A DNA stretch of 64,000 bases from Calliopum simillimum (taxonomy: Eukaryota; Arthropoda; Insecta; Diptera; Lauxaniidae): the NCBI GenBank assembly GCA_951812925.1, contig OX638370.1:117752897-117816896 (forward strand). Reading direction: 5' to 3'. The notes below the pieces were generated by a model, which saw only the letters and a list, made by a program, of their open reading frames with translations, ran no database searches and was not told where the DNA came from. The stretch's first letter is position 1; each line of letters opens with the position of its first letter. The position numbers and the translations under genes were made by a program. Positions 48,401 to 56,180 of this stretch are shown here, one piece after another.

Positions 48401-51096
48401 CCAATTCTCCGCATAAAGAATTTAAGTTTATATACAAAATTTCAACTCGATATCTTTGAAACTACGGCTAAAATTGAATTTTGACGTCCTAGATTGGCAA
48501 AATCTCACACTGTGCGACGATATGCGTTAAGCAAAACCAACAAAAAACCAGTTAGCAACCCCAAAAGTTTTTTAAAAAAGTTTAACTGAGCGTTTTATAA
48601 ATCAAAAATTTAAATTTGGTCAAAAAAAGCAAAGTAAAGTATGATTTAGACAAAATTTTCAAAAATAACCAGGTGACAACCCTAAAATATTTATGTTAGA
48701 GTTTTAAAAAGTTTATTTAAGCGTTTTAAAGCAAACATTTTTTTTTTATTTAAAAAAACCCATTATGAAAATAAAAACAGGTGGCAGCTCTGAAAGATAA
48801 ATTTATAATCGCCGTCTGCACCGTTTATCAAAGAACCCCGTCCTCCTTAGGACCGTCACAATGTTGATGCAGAGCCCCTAATCATAAATAGGAAAATTAG
48901 TTGTAGAAGTCTTATTTAACAATAGCCAACATTCTTCCGTAACAGAAGCATTCTCTCAGAGTAAACTTAACGGTAGGATGTCAGCCGGGAGCATGCTAAA
49001 ATGTTGCAAAAACAATAAATTCACAATAAAAATTGCACATTTTAAAAAAGTTTAAGCTGGTAGATAGGAATCGCTTACTGGTAGAGTATTTGAAAAATAC
49101 TTACCGGGAGAATGTCACGCACCCGTGCTCTTTTTCAAAATTTTTTAACTTAAAAATTAACTGACTGAGCTGAAGAAGAACTAAGTTTTCTTTTTCCCTT
49201 CTCTTTCAGTTCTCACTTTACTCAATTTGCACTAATTTTACTCAATATTTAAAAACTTTCCAGTTAGAATAAGAAAAACTTAGCGAAGATAGTCTAGAAT
49301 GAGGGATATGTCAATTCAATGTATATATACCTATACGTTAGTATACGTTTTCTTTAAAAATAATGTTAACGAGCATATTTAGTGCACTAATGAGCGGTAA
49401 GGAAAAGGCAGGAGAATGAGTTTTTTACACAATGTTAAAAATTCATAGTAAATAATTTATAATAATTTTTTTTATTTTAAGCTATTTGTATAGAAGCTCT
49501 TGTTAAGTCTCTGTATTAAATAGTTAAAATATCAAATTTTTAATGTAAATATGATTTTGAGCCTCGTGGCATTGAATGATATATTTTGAGGGGAATCACC
49601 CCTCTATTTTAAAGCAAAATTCAGACGTAAGAAGTTTTTTTGTTATATTACATGTTCATAAGTCTATCTTGCAATTTTCTAAGCACTCAAGTTGGGATTT
49701 GGTTGTTAAATGAGAATTTTCGGCTGTTAAACGCCCGTGGTCGGCAAAACGGTTTTTTTTTACTCGAAAGCAAGGCGTCGTAAAAAAAAAGTGTGTAAGG
49801 CATAAAATGCTTAGACTCATCCAAGAAATGCGGTCGAATTTTTTGACACATTTTAAAACTATCCAAAATCGAAAAATTTCAAAAGTAAAAAATTTTAAAA
49901 TGTATCAAAAATTTCTGAAAAAATGCATAAGTACTAATTTTTTCAATGATTTTAAGCATTTTATGCCTTATACACTTTTTTCGTACGACGCCTCGCTTTT
50001 GAGTAAAAAAATCGTTTTGCCGACCACTGGCGTTTAACAGCCGAAAACTTCCATTTAACAACCGAACCCCAACTTGAGTGCTTAGAAAATTCATGCATTT
50101 TACAGTCTAGTAGAATTTTTCGATACAAATTTTTTTTGCAAAAATTGATATTTTGTGGTTTATTGTAGAAAAAACTAAAAAATACCGAACGTTTTACATC
50201 AAAATACCACTTGTATAAAATTGTTTGGCATTGTGTGTTATGAAAAGTTACTTGTTGGTTATTTAGCTATAATTTTGGTAGAATTAAATAAAGGTTTCTG
50301 GAATAATACTGAAGCTATTGACCAAAAACTGAAGAGTCTCTAGCAAAAACTTTAAAGGTCGATAAAAACCGTTATGCAGTTAACTTTACAAAACCCATCG
50401 CTGTAGTAGAGCTATCGTTCCAGTGTAGCCAAGTCTTGTCCCTATCACATTTTTTTTTTAAATTGTTGCACAGTGTTATCATGCTACAAGTCAGGTTTCA
50501 CTCTGACAGCTGAGCAATAGGTAGGAAATGCAGTAATATGCACATTCAAAGCAGAAGTTGGAGTACACCGAAGATATAGGGAGTTATCGTGAATCAAGAT
50601 CCCCGGGGAATTTTCTTAAACAGCAATAGAGAATGCACGGCAGTCTGAGAAAATTCCCCGGGAACATTTATTCACTATAATCCCCATATTGTTATGTAAT
50701 GGGATATATTTTCTATTTCTTTTACTCGTATGCTGTATATTTCTGAATTACAGCAGGTAAGGGTTATATTTATTTTTAAACACCAATAATTTTTTTAATG
50801 GTTGAATTTTTTCTAGACCCGAATAGAAAATTAAAAACTTTAAGTTTGAATTCCACCTTTATGCAAATAGCCATAGCTGATAATCAAAAAACTAAAATTC
50901 ACAGCATCCAACAGATGTATAAGTAGTTTTCAGGAATATGAATCACGGATTGACTTAAGGCGAAAATGTTACTCTTGGCACCAGAATATGCGCTTAATTA
51001 AGAGTTGTTTATTTTTTTTTTTCTTTTTTGAGGCAACAGAGTTAACAATGGTGTTGGAAACAACAATAACGATATTCTAAAGCACACTTACTGCAT
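21493..51096 (-). CDS. Secreted CBM14 chitin-binding protein, 4 coding exons, 27.3 kb first intron
   Basis: Coding exons on -: 51092-51096, 23350-23772, 22944-23280 and 21493-21927, total 1200 nt, 399 residues. Exon 1 contributes only ATGCA before GTAAGT; joined to the acceptor ATTTCAG/TCTAAG it gives MHLSLILLVSASCLVGTVIS, a textbook signal peptide. Residues 22-135 are acidic and low-complexity. About 136-190 is a single type-2 chitin-binding (CBM14) domain with six cysteines: FNC, LNCEVFHYC, WICPEGFTFHQ, LICMPP, ENIC. A conserved segment, NVTLRYSDRYYPESYYENDR, follows. The C-terminus is rich in Gln and Pro (residues 255-399) with CAG/CAA runs. Such proteins bind chitin in cuticle or peritrophic matrix. 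Reading through intron 3 would give an alternative end, which I regard as unspliced noise. The exon 1 link is inferred from splice phase and signal-peptide fit. Confidence 0.82.
22015..22151. mobile_element. hAT-like MITE in intron 3 of the CBM14 gene
   Basis: CAGTGGTGCCAATT at 22015 and AATTGGCGCCACTG ending at 22151 form hAT-type inverted ends. They are flanked by imperfect 8 bp repeats CTAAAAAG and CTAAAGAC (6 of 8). A second inner pair (AAGGGGGCAAGCCA and TGGCTGAGCCCCCCT) extends the hairpin. No coding capacity. Confidence 0.7.
22255..22738. repeat. Foldback repeat with about 200 bp arms in intron 3
   Basis: Left arm about 22255-22445 and right arm about 22500-22738 are reverse complements with indels. 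Shared words, read on the left arm, include GCAACCGTTTT, TATAGCGTACATCCA, GTGCAGTTCA, GAATAGCCCTGATCTTCTTC and CCAATTGGATCA. There is no transposase and the TSD is unclear. Confidence 0.8.
24060..24165. repeat. Fragment of the repeat family also at 49671-50097
   Basis: Words TTTTACTCAAAAGCAA, AAGCAAGGC, AAAAAAGTGT, AAGGCAT and AAATGCTTAGA match the arms of the 49.7-50.1 kb foldback in order. This is a single, degenerate arm. Confidence 0.6.
24317..24505. mobile_element. Palindromic MITE, 189 bp
   Basis: Starts CCCAGTGTGCCAGACGGTT and ends with the exact reverse complement. Arms of about 80 bp share ATCCGTTACTGATCCGTT and CGGGAGA around a purine- and pyrimidine-rich loop. TSD is unclear (TT on both sides). 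No coding capacity. Confidence 0.85.
25370..25765. repeat. Single arm of the foldback family seen at 37142-38165
   Basis: Shares, in the same order as the 37.2-37.6 kb arm, a GACTAACAAAAAATT-like start, TTTTACAAAAAAATTTT, CACCCTA, TTTAGCTCA, a stretch near TTTAAAA(A/G)GA, and CATACCAATTTTTTGATTTGAGGT. A third relative is at 34.2-34.8 kb. Confidence 0.7.
25975..26510. repeat. Direct repeats and about 36 bp minisatellite around a SINE-like unit
   Basis: TTTTTTAAATATTTTT, ATCCAAAAAG(T/C)ATCCAAAGAG and GAACGAAGCGCTT occur at about 25978-26055 and again at 26323-26495. Between about 26365 and 26490 a unit of about 36 bp (AGCATTTCTGAATGCGAGAG, then CGATGCGCATCC) repeats three to four times. Confidence 0.75.
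26110..26197 (+). repeat. tRNA-derived SINE-like head with pol III A and B boxes
   Basis: GATGGAGCAGTGGTCTAGAG resembles an A box. GGTTCAACTCC at 26175-26185 is a good B box (GGTTCRANNCC) about 57 bp downstream. The sequence does not close into a normal acceptor stem and the A-B spacing is long, so this is more likely a SINE head or tRNA relic than a functional tRNA gene. Confidence 0.6.
28264..28384. repeat. Hairpin with 27 bp stem
   Basis: GTTAAGCGAGAAACACATAA (from 28264) continues to AAAGTAT at 28290. The reverse complement, with one inserted T, closes at 28356-28384. An inner CATGTAT/ATACATG pair extends the fold. The total loop is about 65 nt. Confidence 0.75.
29438..30375. mobile_element. 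DINE-1/Helentron-like non-autonomous element, copy 1
   Basis: Begins TAGTAAGGG, with TGGCCTGGCCAAA and TAAATACCCTACACTGCA, and ends TACCCTGGGTGTAGGGTATA. Inside are about five copies of a 120-140 bp unit around GGGAGGTGCCACGCCCTCTT. Then come a (CAGC)n-to-CAGACAGACG tract, the core ACATGGCTATATCGACTCAG, and CTGATCAAGAATATATATAC. This core and GTCY-type microsatellite recall DINE-1/mini-me elements of flies, non-autonomous relatives of Helentrons. The flanking repeat provides an empty-site comparison with at most 2 bp of duplicated target. Confidence 0.75.
30652..31596 (-). mobile_element. 5'-truncated RTE-like non-LTR retrotransposon
   Basis: The minus-strand frame (stop at 30681) encodes the second half of a reverse transcriptase: NSGVRQGCLLSPSLFLIVLD, the active-site LDYADDICLLSS, GLKINVSKTKRMKLN, FTYLGSIISMDGGAKEDINS, LLYGCETW, LRRILKIWWPRTISN, and a C-terminal RGRPKTNWKRSLEKEIQ. 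There is no RNase H. The 3' end is a short tail with ATACATACATAC repeats, typical of RTE. The first dozen residues of the frame come from flanking foldback DNA, so the endonuclease and early RT are missing. Confidence 0.85.
34200..34800. repeat. Partial foldback related to 37142-38165
   Basis: A short forward arm (about 34205-34290, with AATTTTTTGATTTGAGATCAG) is followed by a unique centre and a long reversed arm (about 34395-34795, with AAACCCTACAAACCAAATAC, AGCTCATATAATTA, TAGGGTGACTCA and CCCCTTAGGGGTACATTTTA). The element is less complete than the 37 kb copy. Confidence 0.7.
36201..37137. mobile_element. DINE-1/Helentron-like non-autonomous element, copy 2
   Basis: Same ends (TAGTAAGGG to GGGTATAAA), same internal units of about 140 bp at about 36328, 36436, 36577 and 36719, and same core (CAGACAGACGGACATAGTTA, then CGACTCAGGAGG) as copy 1. 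The (CAGC)n tract is shorter. The element abuts the 37142 foldback. Confidence 0.75.
37142..38165. mobile_element. 1.0 kb foldback element with TA target duplication
   Basis: Starts CAGGGTGTAACCGTTAAGGT and ends GTTACCTTAACATTACACTCTG, flanked by TA (37140-37141, 38166-38167). Arms of about 500 bp (to about 37640 and from about 37705) are inverted copies with moderate divergence around a centre of about 60 bp. TA duplication and the CAGGGTG start (shared with the maT-like TIR) point to Tc1/mariner-superfamily mobilisation. There is no coding capacity. Confidence 0.85.
38561..39556. mobile_element. piggyBac-like non-autonomous element, about 1 kb
   Basis: Starts CCCTTTCACGACCAACGTGA; the right end, read inverted, is CCCTTTCGCTACCACTCATG. 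It is flanked by TTAA at 39557-39560 and TCAA (one change) at 38557-38560. Internal copies of CCTTTCAGGACCAATGGGAC (39394) and the palindrome ATGGGACACCCGTGTCCCAT (38870) suggest nested or rearranged relatives. No transposase. Confidence 0.65.
40690..40870. repeat. Fragment of DINE-1-like internal repeat
   Basis: GAGAGATGCCACGCCTTCTTGA and a following TTAGTTTTTGCTCAGATCTTGCA-like stretch match one internal unit of the 29.4 and 36.2 kb elements. No ends present. Confidence 0.65.
42330..44440. repeat. Long foldback (arms about 550 bp) split by a Penelope insertion
   Basis: Left arm about 42440-42990. The right arm is in two parts, about 43253-43477 and 44105-44440, separated by the Penelope fragment. 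Shared words include ATTATCAAACACCATT, CAGAACGTCAGATTTTTTTT, TTAGATCCACTGTACATGAA, AATAACGCATT and ACAACCCCC. The loop is about 43.0-43.25 kb. A direct duplicate of part of the left arm precedes it at about 42330-42440. Confidence 0.8.
43478..44104 (+). mobile_element. 5'-truncated Penelope-like retroelement with 10 bp target duplication
   Basis: The frame at 43478-43759 encodes the C-terminal half of a GIY-YIG endonuclease domain: IGQTRRAVKTRFDEHLRYVR, KAIASHVYDVNNEH, LDAYESILIAKSKNLMNLEP, ending SPLFNVFKK. That is the signature 3' end of Penelope-like elements. It is followed by about 345 bp of 3' UTR with AATAAAATAATAAA. TCCTAGCAAT flanks both sides (43468-43477, 44105-44114), marking a real retro-insertion into the foldback. 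Confidence 0.8.
44630..45040. repeat. Two direct repeats of about 120 bp
   Basis: About 44645-44760 and 44925-45030 share CTATGACCAAA, AAA(A/G)(T/G)GGG(T/C)TTATAAAAT, CCCAAAA and GAAATTGTTA in order. Confidence 0.6.
46985..48805. repeat. Tandem repeat of about 120 bp interrupted by a Transib-like element
   Basis: Units are recognisable by AGGTGGCAACCCT or variants at about 47049, 47163, 47284, 48545, 48671 and 48780. Each is linked to AAACAAAATTTT, GTTTAA(A/G)CGTTTTAAA and AGTATG(A/T)TTTAAAC words. About 47360-48520 is foreign to the array. Confidence 0.75.
47615..48514. mobile_element. Transib-like non-autonomous transposon, RSS-like ends
   Basis: A 900 bp element with perfect 26 bp terminal inverted repeats beginning CACAGTGTGAGATTTTGCCA. 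The GC-rich 5 bp duplication CGACG stands at 47610-47614 and 48515-48519. CACAGTG is identical to the heptamer of V(D)J recombination signals. Transib elements, relatives of RAG1, have CAC-starting ends and 5 bp GC-rich duplications. The interior encodes no recognisable transposase, so it would depend on one supplied in trans. Confidence 0.8.
49671..50097. repeat. Foldback repeat, about 425 bp
   Basis: GCAATTTTCTAAGCACTCAA on the left is matched by TTGAGTGCTTAGAAAATTCATGC on the right. The arms (about 155 bp) also share GGCTGTTAAACGCC, GGTCGGCAAAACG, AAGGCATAAAATGCTTA and TAAAA(A/T)A words. Related fragment at 24060-24165. Confidence 0.85.
50579..50688. repeat. Small imperfect hairpin with CCCCGGGGAATTTTCT stem
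   Basis: CCCCGGGGAATTTTCT (about 50602) pairs with AGAAAATTCCCCGGG (about 50648). Outer GGGAGTTATCGTGAAT pairs imperfectly with ATTCACTATAATCCCC. Size suggests a MITE. Confidence 0.65.
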
Positions 51097-51420
51097 GGCT
51101 ATTGTTGTTGTTGTTGCGGTTGCTGCAGTAGCGTTTTATCCACAATGTTTGCTTTTCTTGAAGTTACCACTTGAAGTCTTTGTGTTTGAAGAATACTCTT
51201 CAGTGGCTTCACTTTTTGCTGTTTATTTCTTTAATGCACTCAAAAATCACTTATTTTGCACTTGTTAAAAATTATTTGATTTTTGCACAATTTTAAAATA
51301 TTATTTTTTTTGGTATATTTTTTTCTCAGTTTATTCGGTTCGGTTCGTTTTGTTTTTTTTTTTCGTCAAGCTTTTTGTTGATTAACGCGCGAGCTCAAGT
51401 ATCAAAATGAATAACTTTCT
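51092..51420 (-). other. First exon of the CBM14 gene: 5' UTR and ATGCA
   Basis: The minus strand reads an untranslated stretch rich in CAACAA and AAAAGTGAAGCC, then ATAGCC ATG CA and the perfect donor GTAAGTGTG (GT at 51091-51090). Only five coding bases are here. The transcription start is uncertain; the upper limit given is a guess from where sequence becomes promoter-like. A self-complementary GCGCGC(T)CAACTCGCGCGC block lies about 120 bp further upstream (about 51540-51560). Confidence 0.6.
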
Positions 51421-52834
51421 TTGAAACTTTTATAATTTATACCAAAAAACCGCACAAAAAGCATAAATATCATATTTGCATTAGTTGGTGATTGGTGATG
51501 GTAAGTTGCAACCATACGATTGTGGTGAATTCAAAGTTGCGCGCTCAACTCGCGCGCTGTTGTTGAGTTTTTTTTGTAAATTTGTACTCATACTTTTGCT
51601 CTCGCTCTGATTGCAATGCAAATTTTGGATTTTTTGAGTAGCTCAAAGAAAATCACTAATTGTTGTTGAGTTTTTTTTTTCGTATTATGATATGTGAACC
51701 TGAACGTCAATAAAACAAAAGACTTTAGCAACGAACTTTATCAAACAACTTTTGATATAAAGTTTTTAAATAATTTATTGTTGCTATTAGCAGCTCATTT
51801 TTAATTTTTTATGATGATTAAGTAATGAACTGTCAATATTTATAGAAATAAAGTTAGCGTTTTATAATTAATTTGAAAAATTTTCCATAAGAAAAAGCTC
51901 GTTCAAGTATAATCAAAAATGTATTGTAAGAAAGTATTTGCATTTATTTAAAGAAAACATGTAAATGTTTTGTACTCATAATTAAAAAATAAGTAAATTT
52001 TTTAACCACATCACCACAATCTGAAAAAAAAAAACAATGACAACCGCAATGTAATTATTTTATTGCTCAGGTTTTTCATTACGTACTCACTGATTTTCTC
52101 AGCCTTCAATTAGTTGCTGTTGTTATTTTTTTTTTGTCGCTGCCACTGATGTGGCGCTCAAAAGCTACATTTGCATTATTATGATATAGATAAAACTTTT
52201 TTTGTCGAGAAAATTCCTTAACTTAAACATCCTCCCACCCAATTGTAAGATATGAAACATCAACAAAGTGTTAATTTACAAAAGCTCAAATAAGTAAGTA
52301 ACTAAAGATTGAACGAAGAAAAAGTTATTCCCAGATTTAAATAAAAGTAGTTAGAGTAGGCGCCAAACATACTTGAGTATATAAAATATGAGTAGGTACC
52401 AAAAACTGAGCTCAGATTTTTATAGGTAGGCCCTCAAATAACACGAAAGTGGACAATGCCAGGATCTGCGGTGGTACTCCCGTTCAGTCCAGCATGGTTT
52501 TCCTTTCTCGGTGCATTTTTTAGTTTTAGAATCCGTCGTGAGATGCTCAAGAGCATTTTGACATCTAAGGGAAATTAGTAAGTAACCAAATTGTAATATG
52601 TATTTATGGGTAGTATCATGATCAGTTTGTAAAATTTGTGCGTTGAGTACAAAAGCTTGGATAACAAACCTTCCTAGATTTTACCCTCTCGTCCCGGATT
52701 CAGAAACGTGGCGGGTTTTCATGTATATGCCAAAAATGTCACGGATTTAAGATAGACGCATATTCTATTGTGCAATTTTTTTTTTTTTTGATTTTATTTT
52801 ACAATAATTTTAGTTTACGAACCAAATAAAGAGA
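51421..52834. other. Upstream region of the CBM14 gene, no gene
   Basis: AT-rich. It contains the GC-rich palindromic block near 51540 and one copy of the 22 bp word (51718). No open frame of note. Confidence 0.5.
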
Positions 52835-53172
52835 AGTTCATAGACCATATATTATGAAGCTTAGACCATAAATTGCAGTACAAATCATAGACCCTGTATT
52901 ATGAACCATAAAGACAGATTATAGACCATAGAATATGTGCCATAGACCATAAAATACAAATCAAAGACAATATATTATTGACCATAGACCATATCTGATA
53001 GATCAAAAATCATATATTGTAAGCCTTAGATCATAAAGGACAGATCATAGACCATGGATTATGGATCGTAGCCCATAAACTACAAATTATAATCCATAGA
53101 TTATGAATCTTAGATAATAAAGGACAGATTATAGAAAATTTATTATTGACCATAGACCTTAAATTATGAACC
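52835..53172. repeat. Degenerate CATAGACCATAAATTATGAA tandem array
   Basis: Words CATAGACCATA, AGACCATAAATTA, ATTATGAACCATA and AAAGGACAGATTATAGA recur irregularly about every 20-40 bp. It is an old minisatellite with no coding capacity. Confidence 0.8.
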
Positions 53173-53769
53173 ATTACTTTTGCCCCACCTTCTTAAGAAA
53201 ATGGTCAGCCTAATATAAGCTGAAGTTAATATGAATAAAATGTCTTGTCTTGTGAACTAATATGAATGTTTTGTATTTCGAAGTTAGTTAAAACCAGCAC
53301 TACAATTTGTTTGATGGTTTGTTTTAAGTTTTCTTAATAATTCGGATAGCTGAAATTACCTTGACTAAGTACTTTGACCTTTTTTCAATTTTATCTCTTC
53401 GTTCCGAGTTATAAGCCTTTAAATTATGAGTATTTTTTAATAACACTTGTGTAAAGGATTTTTCGGTCCGAAATATAAAAAAGGTTAAAATTTAATTTTA
53501 TTTTATCTTTCGCGTTTAGAGTAACATGAGATTTTTCCACATTGTAAGATCTTTTATTTCTTCAAACAAGAGTTACAAATACACAAATACAAGTTCTGTG
53601 AAAATGACTGATTTGTTATTGTTTCATGCAAGGCTTTTCTGGGGTTGTGAAAATGTGGAACTCGGTTTTACCCAATCACATGAAGATGTATTCGGTCTAC
53701 CCTTTTACCTCCATTTCATAGAATTTAAGTAGTTTCAATAATAGCCGTGTTTTTTTGACGCGTATATTC

Positions 53770-54095
53770 AATTGTGGATATTTTTAAATTGCGATAACTC
53801 ATGAACAGTGAGTCGCACAATAAAACTCTAAGGGACTTTTTTATGGAGAATCACGTTCTCTACAAAAGCTTTTCATTTTATTTAAAAAACAAAAATAAAC
53901 TTTTAGGAGTTATTCTATAAAAACTGGTTAAGCGCCGATAAACGGCAAAAAATCACTTTTTTTTATATAACTTCTAAACAGTTATTTTTTTTTTACAAAA
54001 GATTAAAATTATTTGTAGAGCATGTGGTTGGACTTTTTATCGTACGACTCACCGTTCATAAGTTATCGCAATTTGAAAATTACCACAAAAAATTA
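53770..54095. repeat. Foldback repeat with about 50 bp arms
   Basis: TTTTAAATTGCGATAACTCA and TGAACAGTGAGTCG (53785-53820) pair with CGACTCACCGTTCATAAGTTATCGCAATTTGAAAA-type sequence at 54045-54080. The centre contains inner pairs (CTCTACAAAAG / TTTGTAGAG). The GTTCATAAGTTAT word recurs in the 58-60 kb palindrome. Confidence 0.75.
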
Positions 54096-55640
54096 AACTT
54101 TAAAATTTAGAATTTTTTTTAATTTATTATAAATAGAGTTTGTCTTGCGGTCGAAATTTGACCATTTTGATTGCACTTTAAAAAGACCACCGAGCTGCTA
54201 ACTTAAGCAAACGAATTCTGATTAGTAACCATGTCTGTGCATTTTCTCCTTAGGGGCGTGGCACCGCCCACTTCAAAACATAAAGGTCATATTATTGTTA
54301 CTTAGTGTTAACCCTATCTCCATACTGAATTTTATAAAAGTCTATGCAGCGGCTTGGACGTGAAAACATTTTTTCATTTAATGTCATGGTAGAGTTACTC
54401 CAATAACCAAAAAACTTTTCCAACAAAAAAAAAAAAAAAAATAAAAAATTTACGAATATGTTGAGATAAAGGGATAGAAACAGAGGCTGAACTGATTTCG
54501 TTTGCTTATTTATATACGAGTTATGATGATGTTTTCCATCTTTTTTATTGATAAAGCGAATGCTAAACGAGATGATTTAGTTGCAAATGAATTTTAATTG
54601 TTTTAGTTTTATTGCGTGAAATCATGTATTTCATTTCATTGTGTGTTGAACTTTGCGTTTTTGCTGCAGTTATGCGGCAGCAGCATCATTGTAACAACTT
54701 TTTAACGATTTTCATTCCATTCCATTCAATTTCATTACGTTTGACTCTCAATATCATTCAGGCATGATCGACGCTGCAAATTTTATAGATCTTGCAGCTG
54801 ATGCTATCGCGCTGCTGTCTGCTACTGAATGCAGTTTATTGCAAACTTTTTTTTTTTGTTGGAAAAACCGTACACTGACCGCTTGCTTACCTATTGTTGT
54901 AGTTTGATGTTTAAAAAGAAACACAACTCAAATGTATAACGTAATGTAAATCAGCGATTCATATACCGTAACGTAAAGAAAGTTTTTTTTTATTTATATT
55001 ATATTGGCTTAATTTTTGCAGATATTTGTTACCAGCATTGCTAAGGTCTTATATAATACATAAGACATCAAGAAAATTACGGAAGAATTTTGAAGGTCAA
55101 TTGCTGCAGCTGACAACTGTTTAACGATTTAATAATTTAGCAGAAAAATATTAATATATGAATTAGGGTGGTACGGTAGGTAGACTTTTCTTTGCACTCA
55201 GTGAAAAAAATTCTGTATGTATTCAGGTTTTATTGTTGGTTGAAATCTTCCCAACAGTTTTTGCTACTATTTTAAGTAATCAATTAAAAAGTTGTTGAAA
55301 GTTGAAGAACGAACATTGTTGTTTCAAAAGCGAAACTGTTAACAATATTTAAGAATGATATTGTTGAATGAAGAGTAAGTAAATGATTGTTGAAATATTT
55401 TGTTTATGTTATGTTAGCTGTTTTACCCGGCATTGCTCGGCTCTTGTTTAATTTTTGATTCGGGTTTATTCACAGGAAAACTAAAGCAACAAATCACTTT
55501 ATATCACTTATTCCACTGAAATGAGTGAAAAAGATTCACTTTTTAAGTAAAAATAATACTAAAAAAGCTAATAACGAAAAGTATTTTTTCAAATAATGTG
55601 TTACAAATAGATGCTCCAATATATTTATTTTGTTTATTTC
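54096..55640. other. AT-rich upstream region, no gene
   Basis: Nothing coding recognised. GGGGCGTGGCACCGCCCACTT at about 54254 is matched inverted at about 61457 (AAAGTGGGCGGTGCCACACCCC), with nearby GCAGCGGCTTGG / AAGCCGCTGC, indicating two inverted copies of one dispersed repeat. Confidence 0.5.
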
Positions 55641-56180
55641 TATAAAATTATCATATTTAAAATATCGGCAAAAGTCCATATGTATCGAAATATCTTAAAA
55701 TACACATATTTCTCCGGTCAAAGTCCAAAAGTATCGAAAATATCGAAAAGTATCGGTAAACTTTCAAAAGCATCCAAAAATATTGAAATATATTGAAGAA
55801 ATCGGTAAAAGTCGCAAAATATCGAAAAACTTCTAAAATATCGGAAAAAATCGAAAATTATCGAAAAATATTGAAAAACATCTAAAATAATGGTAAAGGT
55901 TCAAAAATGTTGAAAAAACTACTAAAATCGGTAAAAGTAAAAAAGTATTGGAAACATCAAAGAAAAAGGTTAAAGTCCAAATGTATCAAAAAAGTCCAAA
56001 AGTTTTAAAAAATATTGAAATAGATCGAAGAAATCGGCAAGTCCAAGTGTATCGAAAACATCCAAAATATGGGAAAAATTCGAAAAGTATCGAAAAATAT
56101 TGAAAAACGTCTAAAACATCGGTAATGCTTCAAAAGTACCGAAACATCGAAGAAATCGGAACGAGTCCAAGTGTGTCGTC
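55640..56180. repeat. Degenerate minisatellite of AAAAGTATCGAAAAATATTG words
   Basis: Repeating blocks of TATCGAAAA, TCGGTAAAAGTCC, AAAAGTATCG and CTAAAATATCGG with irregular spacing. A 61-residue open frame inside (55611-55796) is repeat-derived. Confidence 0.8.

Larger units (their letters stand above)
23773..51091 (-). other. Giant first intron of the CBM14 gene
   Basis: Predicted from donor GTAAGT at 51091-51086 to acceptor TTTTTTATTTCAG ending at 23773. Most recognisable content is repetitive and listed separately. The unannotated stretches (26.7-28.2, 31.9-34.2, 35.0-36.2, 39.6-40.6, 40.9-42.2, 45.1-46.9, 50.7-51.1 kb) are AT-rich sequence in which I find no gene; short frames there lack domains or splice context. 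Large size, position just after the start codon and a recurring 22 bp word suggest room for regulatory sequence. Confidence 0.65.
27961..51739 (+). repeat. Recurring word of about 22 bp, AAAGACTTAAGYAACGAACT, eight dispersed copies
   Basis: Plus-orientation copies start near 27961, 33363, 41177, 45396, 45513, 46183 and 51718, with 0-5 changes from the consensus. A reversed copy lies at about 40337-40365 (TTCGTTGCTGGTGTCTTTTG). Several are preceded by AAAAC or ACAAA. Flanks are otherwise unrelated. Seven copies are in the giant intron and one lies about 620 bp upstream of its first exon. Origin and function are unknown. Confidence 0.7.
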
